NCBI GenBank assembly: GCA_964030785.1
Contig: OZ034979.1
Span: forward strand, 36,630,484 to 36,694,483
Direction: 5' to 3'
Length of the DNA: 64,000 nt
Origin: Siderastrea siderea
Taxonomy: Eukaryota > Cnidaria > Anthozoa > Scleractinia > Rhizangiidae
Shown here piece by piece: positions 50,578 to 59,753 of this stretch (position 1 is the first letter of the stretch; the number at the start of each line of letters is the position of its first letter). Made by a program: the position numbers and the translations under genes. Under the pieces are notes generated by a model. That model had not been told where the DNA came from and searched no databases. It worked only from the letters and a program-made list of their open reading frames with translations.

Positions 50578-51440
50578 TTGAGCCGTTACAACTTAGGCGT
50601 CGCATTTTTTTACTTTGATCTCAAGGTCGTATCTGATCAATTTTCTGATAACCGGTGGATTCTTGTGGCTCGTGCGCACTGTTTGTTATTCTCAGTTAAA
50701 TTTGACCTCTGATCGTTTGCTAAGCGACTTAATCATGATGTTGTTTCTATGCCACTTTCGGCATATTAGGTACGTTGAATCTGGCTCGTTTAGGAACTTG
50801 AGTTTTTCTTTGAGTTTTTTCAGCCTCTTATGTTTGTATTTGTGACAATAAAGGATCTGAAACATTATGTGCAACGTGATGAGTTTCCCTGCTGATGTTT
50901 CTAACGCTGGGCCCGGCTTATTTGTATGATTATGTTGCAGGATGTTGTGTTTCGCATCACGGAGTGTGCCTTATAGACCCTTTTCGTCATGAAACTGAAG
51001 TTGTAGCTTCTTTGTAGCTATGCAATATGTTAGAGATGGCTGAACTCTGCTTCAGTCAAACATGTGTGAGTAAGCTCCTCTTGAAACTGAGAGTTTCGTG
51101 TCTAGGAGCTTTATATCTTTCCTCCTGTTCTTAGCAAGTTCATCGACCGTGTGTTTGTGTATGCCAGTATGTACAAGCAAGACCATAGTTTACCCTCCAC
51201 ATGGGTCTCATCAGTTGCCGGGATTGGCTTTGGGCTTTGTGAGTTGCTCTTATGCAAGCTCGTGTACTTTGCCAGAATGACAAGACATTGTGCTTGGCAT
51301 TAAGGTTTTCCCTTGTGTATTTATACCCACTGTGCGGAAGAATCCACCGGTTATCAGAAAATTGATCAGATATGACCTCGAGATCAAAGTCTTTTAAGAC
51401 TTTTAAAAAACGTGCGACGCCTAAGTTGTAACGGTGTAAT
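50578..51440. repeat. Inverted repeat pair about 90-100 bp, 0.67 kb apart
   Basis: The left arm near 50,578-50,668 (CCGTTACAACTTAGGCGTCG ... ATAACCGGTGGATTCTT) reads inverted near 51,338-51,440. The arms contain GATCAATTTTCTGATAACC in common. Only short frames lie between. It may be a nonautonomous DNA element whose ends I could not fix. Confidence 0.6.
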
Positions 51441-52925
51441 CGATTTCCGTCTCTTTGTGAGTACCTACTTTTGTTGACTCCCTTCAATCTTTTGTCTGAC
51501 TGTCCTTGTGTTAATTATCTTGGTTTTCTGTTTTTAAATCCGTGGCCTTTTACGCTGCTTAATGCAATCTGTTGGCTTTTTAAAATATTGATTGTGCGGT
51601 AATTTTGATCTGTGTGGCATAATTGCTGCTTCATGCGAGGTAAATATTGTTGTGGTTGTTTTGCTGTCGTTATCGTGTGGTGTTGCGCTTGCGTGGCCTT
51701 TAAAATTGTTTCATTGTTTCTTTTTGTTAAAAAAAACAGCGTGCCTTTGGCAATAAGCTGTATTTGGTTTTCAAATTTGGTGTATATAATATTATATAGT
51801 CTGGTGTTGAATGATATAATTATTTCATAAGAAAGAAAAAAACAAGAAAATAGTTTTAATTATAACAAAATAGTTATAGATAATAATAACTAAAAGAAAA
51901 GTGACATAATATTAATGTAATATTATTGTAGTGTCAATAATTATTATTTAGCAGAAAATGTAAAGAAACGAATTATGAATTAAAAAATGGTATTTCTTTT
52001 AATTTTGGTAACAACAATTTTGCTGTATGATTTAGTATTTAACGTTACTTGTTTTTCTCCCTGAACAATGCCATTTCTTTGTGTATCTTGTGGCATGTTC
52101 TGTACAGTCATGTTGCAATGGCAGCTATTTCAGAAGCCTTTCCAAATATTGCAAGGCTGCCTCATAGCCTTTACATCCCTTCAAGTTCCTGCCAAATTCC
52201 AATTAAAAAAAAATGCCACGCCAATGGAGTGGGGCAAGTGTTCATCAGACAAATTGATTCAAATTTGGGTGTGCTTCAATGGGCACTGTTACTGTTGGTA
52301 TGCTTGTGTTTACAACAGTTTAAAACAAGGCAATTACATCACACTCTCCTTTCCAATTTTTATTCTACCAATACTTTTGTTTGTGCTGTACTTTAACTTA
52401 CAATCATTGTCCTCGTGAACTGGGAAATTCTGTGCAAAACTTGTTCAAAGCACATTGTAAAGTGTAGCCAAACACTAAATTATTTGTTGGAGATTATCTT
52501 TTTTCCTGCTGTTGTTATTATAAAATTGTTTTTATATCTGCTTGAACCTCTTTATAAGACTTGTTTACATTTCAAGTCACTATCTAAATTCTAAATTCTC
52601 CCTTGTGCAATATTTTTGGAATCTAGCATCAAAGATTTTCCTTTCCACTGTTGTGGTTACATGCCTCTTGCTGTATTACAGCATCTTGTTACATCTTACT
52701 ACAAATCAAACTCTGGTAGTGGGCCATTCTGTTCCCTTTCACTTAGCAGCCACTGCTCTCATTCTGACCATATCTGCTCTACCCTATCGATTTCTGGCAG
52801 TTTCATGTTTGGTAATTGTAACAACAGTTGGTGAAAGCTTTGATGCTAGCTCCACTCACCCTACAGACCTTCCCCTGTTGTTCCCTGTTTTGTATCTTTT
52901 CCTTGGTATGTTGTTCAGTTATCCT
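51441..52925. other. AT-rich noncoding DNA
   Basis: No supported gene. The frames near 52.05-52.93 kb are leucine/phenylalanine-rich T-rich reads without domains. This may include the 3' flank of the DIRS element. Confidence 0.4.
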
Positions 52926-52929
52926 TGTA

Positions 52930-53380
52930 TTTAACTCTCTTTCTCATGAATGACAATGAAATAAAACTACAACAGTCAAGTCTGGGGTAAACAGGGAAGG
53001 GCTCGGAAGTGAACCGTTCCATTTAATAACATTTGCCCAACCGAGACGGTGAAGATAAAAGTACAAAAAAACAGGAACATATGGAAAAGAAAAACAAAAG
53101 TGCCAATAACAAACTAATAGGGGGGGAGGGGAGGGCAGCGAAGCTACGATCTGTACAAGCACATGGCGAATGAACTGCGTAGAGCGCATGTCAGAGGAAG
53201 AAACTAGTACCAGTCCTCCCTCCTTCCCTTGCTAGAGTTAAATAGAAATAAATGGAATTATTTTAGACTTAACTCTCTTTCTCATGAATGACAATGAAAT
53301 AAAACTACAACAGCCAAGTCTGGGGTAAACAGGGAAGGGCTCGGAAGTGAACCCTTCCATTTAATAACATTTGCCCAAAG
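52930..53380. repeat. 112-bp direct repeats of the DIRS 3' region
   Basis: CTTTCTCATGAATGACAATG ... TTAATAACATTTGCCCAA occurs twice, 338 bases apart. The intervening DNA has no gene and a G-run (about 53,119-53,130). These are taken as DIRS terminal repeat parts used in circle formation. Confidence 0.75.
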
Positions 53381-53425
53381 GAGGCACGACCTAACCCCAG
53401 ACGAAAAGAACCACTAGAGAAAAAT

Positions 53426-54316
53426 CTAAACAAACGAAGCGAGACGCTTAACTGCTAGCATTCTGTCTTTAACTGGGATGTGAATGTAAGACCTATAAGC
53501 ATCTGACTGCCAGTCTCCTAAACGCTTAATCAGTTCGGCAGGGATTTGAGCTTGGAAAGCCAGAGTGGCCCCGTCCGAGCGAAAACTGTGTCCACTGACT
53601 TGAGACGGATCCATGTTCGTCTTGGCTGCCAATAGTTTTAGTAGGGAGTCAAACTTTCCATAAGTCAGAGGAGTAAGGCCCCCAGTGGATGCTGGGATGA
53701 TGAAGGCTGGGCCCGATAAGGGAGCAGGTACCAAGCGGAAGGCGTGTTTGAGAGCTGTATAAGGGCAGAGTGGGTGCTGGGCAATGTGAGGTAAAGGAAT
53801 AGTTAGAATGCGCTGCCTAAATTGGATTGTTTTCGACCATCTGTTGATAATGATGGCCCAGTCAGTAAAGAAGAGTATGTCTCCTCGGCGCAGGTGCTTG
53901 GACGGGTCAAACTGTGTTAATCCTTTGCATAGTAAATTCGCTTTACGTAGGAGGCCAAAGAAAGCTACCAGGCAAACTGCCCAGAAAGTTGCATGCGAAG
54001 GGTTGTCCAAATTTAAGTGACTCTTGAAGGCTAATAAGATCTGGGGGGTAATTGGTTTCTTTTGGGACACTGTTAAACCTTTTACACGCTTGATTCCTCG
54101 AAGTGTAGTTGCCAGCTGAAAATTGTTTTTTGTTGGGTCAGTCAGTCCATGTTCAAGGTGTAGAATGCGAACTGCATTTAAATAAGCTGGGATGGAGGAT
54201 GCTGAGAGTGACCTTGCTAGGAAAGCTGCATAGCGATTAAGGGTTAATGCTGCTGCTGGTATAGGTTGGTAACCGTAGTATACGCAAAAGGATAGGTATG
54301 AACGCATTTGACTCAC
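53426..54316 (-). CDS. DIRS tyrosine recombinase
   Basis: 296 aa from a GTG; the frame is open further upstream to just after the RT stop, with matching text (VTNFRRQAYAPTTKSTYV). The N-terminal SAM-like helical domain shows YLNAVRILHLEHG. The catalytic core shows FFGLLRKANLL (Arg), SGHSFRSDGATLAF (His-x-x-Arg) and LGDWQSDAYRSYI with the nucleophile Tyr. It acts on DNA to integrate the cDNA circle without target duplication. No stops are inside. The lack of ATG before the domain suggests translation coupled to the upstream RT frame. Confidence 0.85.
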   Translation of the reverse strand: MSQMRSYLSFCVYYGYQPIPAAALTLNRYAAFLARSLSASSIPAYLNAVRILHLEHGLTDPTKNNFQLATTLRGIKRVKGLTVSQKKPITPQILLAFKSHLNLDNPSHATFWAVCLVAFFGLLRKANLLCKGLTQFDPSKHLRRGDILFFTDWAIIINRWSKTIQFRQRILTIPLPHIAQHPLCPYTALKHAFRLVPAPLSGPAFIIPASTGGLTPLTYGKFDSLLKLLAAKTNMDPSQVSGHSFRSDGATLAFQAQIPAELIKRLGDWQSDAYRSYIHIPVKDRMLAVKRLASFV

Positions 54317-54374
54317 GTAGGTGGACTTGGTAGTGGGTGCATATGCTTGACGCCGGAAATTGGTGACTTCACGG

Positions 54375-56138
54375 TCAAGTTACTGCTGATGCCTTGGATC
54401 TAAGGAGAGCAAGAGACAATGGCGACATGTGAGGTTCAAAGTCATGCGAACAAGAGGATTTGGAGAGCCATGCTAGGAACGTTGGCCAGTGTTTCACATC
54501 ATCAAGGCGTGAAACACTATCTGCTAGGGTGTTGGTTGATCCTGGGATGTGCTTGACGAACAAACTGAAGTTGTAGTACTCCTTAAGCCAGAACAGAGAA
54601 CGAATCCAGTCCATGATCACTGGGCAACAGGTTGTGCCTTTGTTTAGAACGAACGCAGCCACCTGGCTGTCTGTCTTGACAACTATTCGATGACCTGACC
54701 AGCAGGGTGCCCAACGGTGGGCAGCTAAGACAATTGAAAATGTCTCCTTGTAATTGATATGGAGGGAGCATAGAGATGGGTAATCCAAGGCCCAGTTGAC
54801 ATACATCCAGTCTGTTTCCCATAGGCACCCCCCACCAGACAGGGTACGGTACCAGCGATGGTACGGGCTTTTAACTGAGTTTGCCAAGGTAATAAGACGC
54901 CGAAGAAATGTGTAGCCCCCTCGAACAACACGTGCTGCCCAATTAAGTTTGCCAAGAAGTCGTTGAAGGTGAAGTTTGGTACACTTACGTTTTGAGCTTG
55001 TCCCCTTGAGAAGGGATAACAACTCAGACACACGATCTTCTGATAGGCGGAGCTCACACAGAACAGTGTCGATTTCAACCCCAAGGAAAATCAGACATTG
55101 GGCAGGGTAGACGACTTTGGTCCAGTTGACAGTGAAACCGAGAGACTCTAGTAAGGTTAACAGGGTGTCAAAAGCTGCTTTGCACTGAATTTGGGTTGGT
55201 TCAATGATGAGGAAGTCATCAAGATATGCCAGCACAGTATACCCTCTCCGGGCCATCATACGACAGATCGCTTGTGTGAGGCGATGAAAAACCATTGGTG
55301 AGGCCCTGGCTCCAAAGGGGAGACGCTTATCATAAAGGCAGGTGGGGTGTTTTGAGTCGTTGAAGCACCAAGACATTCCTGTAACTCGCCAGCTGTCGGG
55401 GTGTGTGCCAACGCTTCTGTAAGCATGTTTTAGGTCAACTTTTGCCAACCAACAACCAGGTTGACAGAGGTTTGCTGCATCATCAACAGTAACATACTTG
55501 TAGTGTTCTAAATCCATATGTGAGTTAGCATTCATCATTAAGGGTCGGCTACAATCCATGATCATTCGCAATTCATTGGAGTCCTTTTTAGGTACAGCTC
55601 CAAGTGCGTTAATGATAAGGGGCATGTTGGCCTTGTCTGCTATAGCAAAGTGATCTTCTCGGAGACCCTTGACTAATTGCGCTTCAATTTGATCTTTAGC
55701 CCCAGGTCGCAGAGCAAACTTATTGTTGTGTGTAAAGGCGTGTGAAACCATTGAATCAGGGGAAAGTAGGTGAAATCCATTTTTAACACCACGTAAGATA
55801 AATTCCATATCTGGGTCATTGTTTAGTTCTGTTGCCCAGGTCTCAAAAATTAAGTCTGTGGAGACCTTGGCTGCTTGGGGCTACTGCTTAAACTCTGAGA
55901 AAGGCCCTGCATTAATAGGTAAACTCTCACCACACTCTGCGGGATATGGTGTCCTTAAGACGGGATCAGTCCCTGCATTTAACAATGTGGTCGAGGTATC
56001 TCCTGCTAGATCTGTAGTCAAAGTACCATGCGGAGAAAACTCTGCAGTTGAGTGTGGGTTCAGTATTGGGGGTCTTGAGCCATAGCAGACTGGTGCTGCC
56101 ATTGTGGGTGGGTTCCCAAGCATTGCGGTTTGATGCAA
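54375..56138 (-). pseudogene. DIRS reverse transcriptase/RNase H with one in-frame TAG
   Basis: The long open part (55,808 to 54,375, 477 aa) shows GAVPKKDSNELRMIMDCSRP, WLAKVDLKHAYRSV, LPFGARASPMVFHRLTQAI and the catalytic YTVLAYLDDFLI. An RNase H-type VVKTDSQVAAFVLN and HIPGSTNTLADSVSR follow. Upstream the same frame continues to 56,138 except for a TAG at 55,881-55,883, so the RT frame is either interrupted by a nonsense change or separated from a gag-like part. The stop codon and the following recombinase frame are nearly contiguous. Confidence 0.82.
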
Positions 56139-56140
56139 AC

Positions 56141-56440
56141 ATGGTCATATTTACAGGAGTAGTATAGTAAAATGGGGGTTCTGTAACAGCTTTGTTATTG
56201 GGAGATTTATTTCCAATTTTTAAGCCGCTCACATATGAAACAATTTTTCCACATTGGTGAAAGAGAAAAGTTTTATAACTGAGAGTTCTATTTCCGTTTT
56301 TACACCGATAACACAAAAACCGGTTTTATAAAGGTGGAAAGGGTGGAAAGAATGTTATTGCATCACTTTTAAAAAACCGCAATAATATATTTTGCAGTTG
56401 TAACTGTCACAGAATTCCAAAAAATTTTTTCATTTAGAGA
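56141..56440. other. Junction between the DIRS element and virus-like element 2
   Basis: No gene. Contains GGTTTTATAAAGGTGG (TATA-like at about 56,323-56,330) some 150 bases before the first gene of element 2, and TGAAACAATTT-rich DNA. Neither a terminal inverted repeat nor a target duplication could be confirmed because the right end of element 2 is not in view. Confidence 0.45.
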
Positions 56441-56482
56441 TTTGTGTTTTGTTATTATATCAAAAGTGTTACAGAATCCAAA

Positions 56483-56755
56483 ATGTCTGTTGCAAGATAT
56501 TCGTCCTTGAAAGAGGTACACAATGAGTTATTAAAACAACCTTTCTGTCATAACAGACAGCAACTTGCGCGTATAATTATATGTTTAGATTATATAGACT
56601 GTCGCTGGGAAGGTCTTTGTTACCCTTGTTTTAAGGAAGGAATCAAACATAAACTGTTATACACTCTTCCGATTGAGAATATACCTTTAGTAAAGATCTG
56701 CTCTTATACTTACGATTGGCACAGCGCATATAACGAATTAAAATTCGAATATTAA
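56483..56755 (+). CDS. Cys-rich protein related to the next gene (no F-box part)
   Basis: 90 aa from the ATG at 56,483 (MSVARYSSLKEVHNELLKQ). It shares VHNELLxQPFC...RxxxIIxCxxY and GxCYPCxK with the downstream gene and so is a paralogue. It lacks the downstream protein's N-terminal LPPELREIIYKHYL segment. Cys/Trp spacing (CRWEGLCYPC) suggests a metal-binding loop. The same-strand gap between the pair is 125 bases. Unknown function. Confidence 0.6.
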   Translation: MSVARYSSLKEVHNELLKQPFCHNRQQLARIIICLDYIDCRWEGLCYPCFKEGIKHKLLYTLPIENIPLVKICSYTYDWHSAYNELKFEY

Positions 56756-56883
56756 CCACTGATAAACAGGTATTATTCATTTAATCTATGATATACTACT
56801 TAACAACCGAAAAAAAAGAAAACATAACTTAACACACACGCACATTTTTTTTTATCTGATAAGATATTTATGAGTCAAATTTG

Positions 56884-57237
56884 ATGGCTGCTGGATTCAA
56901 CACCTGTCAGATTACGGAAGCAATCCAAAACCTACCACCAGAGTTACGTGAGATAATTTACAAACATTACCTCGCCATAAAACTGAAAGAGCGAGAGGCT
57001 TTGGGTTGGAACCTGGTTCACAATGAGCTTTTAATACAACCTTTCTGTCCTGAAATGGAGCGGCTTGTACATATTATAGTGTGTGTTGCGTATATGCATT
57101 GTTGTTGTGGAGGGTGTTGTTACCCTTGTTATAAACAAGAAGAAATCTTACATGAAATAAACATCTCTGTTCCGATCTTGGATTTAACCCTAATTAAGTT
57201 TTGCACTGATATACGGGAAGAGGACCACATTCCCTAA
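56884..57237 (+). CDS. F-box-like protein with Cys-rich C-terminal domain
   Basis: 117 aa from the ATG at 56,884 (MAAGFNTCQITEAIQNLPPE). Residues of about 13-32 (ITEAIQNLPPELREIIYKHY) match the start of an F-box (LPxEL...I). Then come KEREALGWNLVHNELLIQPFC and a Cys cluster (YMHCCCGGCCYPCYK). F-box proteins link targets to SCF ubiquitin ligases, and viral versions redirect host proteins. I recognise this layout as recurrent in cnidarian genomes near viral genes. The target is unknown. The match is only to the first F-box helix, so the call is moderate. Confidence 0.6.
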   Translation: MAAGFNTCQITEAIQNLPPELREIIYKHYLAIKLKEREALGWNLVHNELLIQPFCPEMERLVHIIVCVAYMHCCCGGCCYPCYKQEEILHEINISVPILDLTLIKFCTDIREEDHIP

Positions 57238-57375
57238 GTTGTGTTTACGGCGCGTGACTTTGCGGTCCGGTGAAACCCGCAGACAATGACGTAATTTATA
57301 TTTTCATACAAACATTGAAGGGAAACCCCCTTAACAACTCAAGCTTGAAAAAACAAATTAATATTCACAGACAGA

Positions 57376-57828
57376 TTACATTAATTCATAATCAAAATAT
57401 TCATTACCGTCAGCAGACGTTTTGAGACCTATTTTATAAACAAATTGATAAGATTCATCTTCAAGATCTTCAGCAAGACTTTTAGGAGCCCATACAAGAA
57501 GTTCATCTCCCCATTTTGTTTTTAAAGTTAAAATAGCTGAAATCCCATATTTACTTTCCCGGTGTTTTACTTTTTTAATTTTGTATACATCGTCTGAAAT
57601 ATTTCTCCATTTTAAGATTTCTCTTTTTTTAAAGCTTTCTTTAGTTGGCCAATCTTCTAAGATTTCCTTATATCTATAAATACCTTCTCTGTTGGACAGT
57701 CTTGTGAGATCGTTTGTTGATCTGTACAGACATCCATAGTAAGAGATGCGTTGAAGATACATTTGTTTAATAGCGTGTACTTTTCTGCTCGAGGTGAAAT
57801 TCTGTGAAGCGGAATCGTTGCGTGTCAT
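57376..57828 (-). CDS. Probable OB-fold-like DNA-binding protein
   Basis: 150 aa. The C-terminal half reads DDVYKIKKVKHRESKYGISAIL, then LKTKWGDELLVWAPKSLAEDL, then FVYKIGLKTSADGNEYFDYEL. This alternation of beta strands with YG and W-x-P looks like a small OB-fold such as single-stranded DNA-binding proteins have. The N-terminal half is basic and helical. It lies on the strand opposite to its neighbours. The fold call is inference; no catalytic residues are seen. Confidence 0.5.
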   Translation of the reverse strand: MTRNDSASQNFTSSRKVHAIKQMYLQRISYYGCLYRSTNDLTRLSNREGIYRYKEILEDWPTKESFKKREILKWRNISDDVYKIKKVKHRESKYGISAILTLKTKWGDELLVWAPKSLAEDLEDESYQFVYKIGLKTSADGNEYFDYELM

Positions 57829-57947
57829 TTTTCTCAGAAGGACAGGTTCAATATGTTTAACACATTACCCCAAACAAGCGATGACGTTATGAGGGCAAGT
57901 TTAGACAAGCTTTCTGCTGAATGGTTCTGGAACGTTCTTGAGATGCT

Positions 57948-58366
57948 TTGAAAATGAGTCATCAAATAAATGAGGGAAATAACCTGCGTTTCCATGGAAA
58001 CAAGCACAATATTAATACAACACACTTAAAAATCTATTCAGTTGCTACATTTTTCGAGGGAATAGACAATTCTTGTCAGTTGGTTAGAACAAAATGGGCA
58101 AGACGCGGTTTTTATCCTTTCAAACTGATCTTGGGAAACTGAGAGATGCGTTCATGAATGCTCCAAATGGGAGTGAAGAGATTACACCGCTATTCGAAGA
58201 GTTGGTAAGGATTTACCCTGAACTACACCTCACTGAAGCGCTGTTGCCTAATTTGGTTTTAAAGCCGAAAGAAAGAACATCAACATCCAACAATGTTGGG
58301 AGTGTAAAACAAAAACTGAAAGACAGTTTCAAAGTTTTAAGCGATTTAAGGATTACTCAGGAATAG
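57948..58366 (+). pseudogene. Two overlapping frames, possible broken ORF
   Basis: Frames at 57,948-58,142 and 58,094-58,366 overlap and change register once. The first ends ...LVRTKWARRGFYPF and the second continues with LGKLRDAFMNAPNGSEEIT. W-A-R-x-G-F-Y-P-F followed by a helical tail resembles the C-terminus of DDE/CENP-B-type transposase-derived proteins. If so this is a broken transposase fragment inside or beside the element. Low confidence. Confidence 0.35.
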
Positions 58367-58488
58367 AACTCATTTTACACAATGGAGGGACATGTTTAAA
58401 CACATTACGTGAACTTGACTCAGCTGAGAGAGATTTTAATGTCGTTATTCTGCTGAACAATGTGACTCAATGTAGAAAATTAATATAT

Positions 58489-58676
58489 GGGCAACAGCGT
58501 TTCCCATTTTTTTATATGACGTCATTAATTTTATATCAAGTCAATTAATTTATGGGCAACAGCGTTTCTCACTTTTTTATATGACGTCATTAATTTTATA
58601 TCAAGTCAATTAATTTATGGGCAACAGCGTTTCCCACTTTTTTATATGACGTCATTAATTTTATATTAAATAAAGT
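58489..58676. repeat. Three tandem 65-bp repeats with CRE sites
   Basis: GGGCAACAGCGTTTC starts at 58,489, 58,554 and 58,619, an exact 65-base period. Each unit carries TATATGACGTCATTAA, a perfect TGACGTCA ATF/CREB site. It is intergenic and may be an enhancer array of element 2, parallel to the 69-bp array of element 1. Confidence 0.85.
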
Positions 58677-59228
58677 CTTCTGGTTTTAATTCGAAATAAT
58701 GTAAAACATTAGTGAAAATTAAGTGTAATAATTAAGGCTTAATTTGAAGAGTTCTAAATAAAATTCCCACACCGTGGGACACAAAAAATATTCTCTTTAT
58801 TCTTTTTTGATTTGCATAAGCCCCACACCGTGGAACACAAACACTTGGAGCCATTTTAGGCTCAAAAAGAGTTACCCAGATTATCATAAAAGGGAAAATA
58901 GGATCGCGGATCGGATCAAAGGATTGGGGATCGAGGGACGAACCACCCCGACAAGGGGTTTGTCCTTTTTCATGACCCGTCACACAACGTCACGTAACGT
59001 CACGTGTGTCCGTCTTTTTTTCGATTTTTGTGACAAGTTTTGTTATGGAACCACATCTTGTCCTGAAATGGGGTAGTCACGAGTTGGTAACAATATTTTT
59101 GAAACACATTCACGAGTAATAAATCTTATTTGCCGAATTTCGGGGGGCGTGAGAAGTTCAAAAAACCAATAACAAATACTTGCAAGAAGTGCAATCATTT
59201 TGTTAGCGTATATAATTACTTTAAAAAT
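58677..59228. other. Intergenic stretch with paired CCACACCGTGG motifs
   Basis: No gene is supported. CCCACACCGTGG occurs at about 58,767 and 58,822 and is palindromic in part (CCACACCGTGG/CCACGGTGTGG). ACGTCACGT occurs near 58,986-59,005. Confidence 0.5.
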
Positions 59229-59714
59229 CTATAATTGAGCGAATTTTTTATCGTACTTTTTAGAGATAGATGGCGGAATCTCCATACAATAATCAGTGAC
59301 GAAATTATCCATCATTTTCAATCTATCACGAAAGACCTTCTCGTCGAAAACTTCACCTCTGAGGTAAAAGCGAATCTCATCAAGAATTTTCTGGTATTCG
59401 ATACGGGCAAAATTTGCTTGTTCTGTTTTCTTATCGTATTTCTTAAGGCTTGCCACTGCTTTCAAAATAAGACCAACACCAGTTAAAGTTGCCATGACAG
59501 CAGGGTTCAGTGTAATTCCTCCGGCTACTGCGGCACTGATTATTAACTTTCCAGCCGAAAGATTACAAACAAAATTTTTTCTTCGAAAACCGCGGTGCAA
59601 CTTTTCATAGCCATAATGTTTCTTATGGTAATAAGCGTATAAATCTTTCAGAATTTTAACTTTCTCTGTAGAAAGTGTTTGGTCGATATGGTTGAATTCG
59701 AAAATGTCCCGCAT
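59229..59714 (-). CDS. SLATT-like two-helix membrane protein (element 2)
   Basis: 161 aa. It parallels the protein at 1,433-2,101: YAYYHKKHYGYEKLHRGF, then a hydrophobic pair of helices (SAGKLIISAAVAGGI and VMATLTGVGLILKAVA), then KKYDKKTEQANFARIEYQKIL and FRDRLKMMDNFVTDYC...PPSI. The order (Tyr-rich helix, two TMs, helical tail, MxxxDxxVxDxxPP) is the same in both. It lacks the long Pro-rich/acidic tail of its relative. Conservation in two distant elements indicates a retained function. SLATT-like by layout; a virion membrane protein is the alternative. Confidence 0.6.
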   Translation of the reverse strand: MRDIFEFNHIDQTLSTEKVKILKDLYAYYHKKHYGYEKLHRGFRRKNFVCNLSAGKLIISAAVAGGITLNPAVMATLTGVGLILKAVASLKKYDKKTEQANFARIEYQKILDEIRFYLRGEVFDEKVFRDRLKMMDNFVTDYCMEIPPSISKKYDKKFAQL

Positions 59715-59753
59715 TGTTGTGCTATATAATAAATGTAAAAATGTTTTGGGTTT

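Larger units (their letters stand above)
52926..56140 (-). mobile_element. DIRS-type tyrosine-recombinase retrotransposon, truncated
   Basis: RT/RNase H and tyrosine recombinase genes are in order on the minus strand. A pair of 112-bp direct repeats (52,930-53,042 and 53,268-53,380, two or three differences) lies downstream of the recombinase, as expected for the split terminal repeats of DIRS/Ngaro-like elements. The 5' (gag) side ends near 56.14 kb and looks truncated where element 2 begins. Confidence 0.82.
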
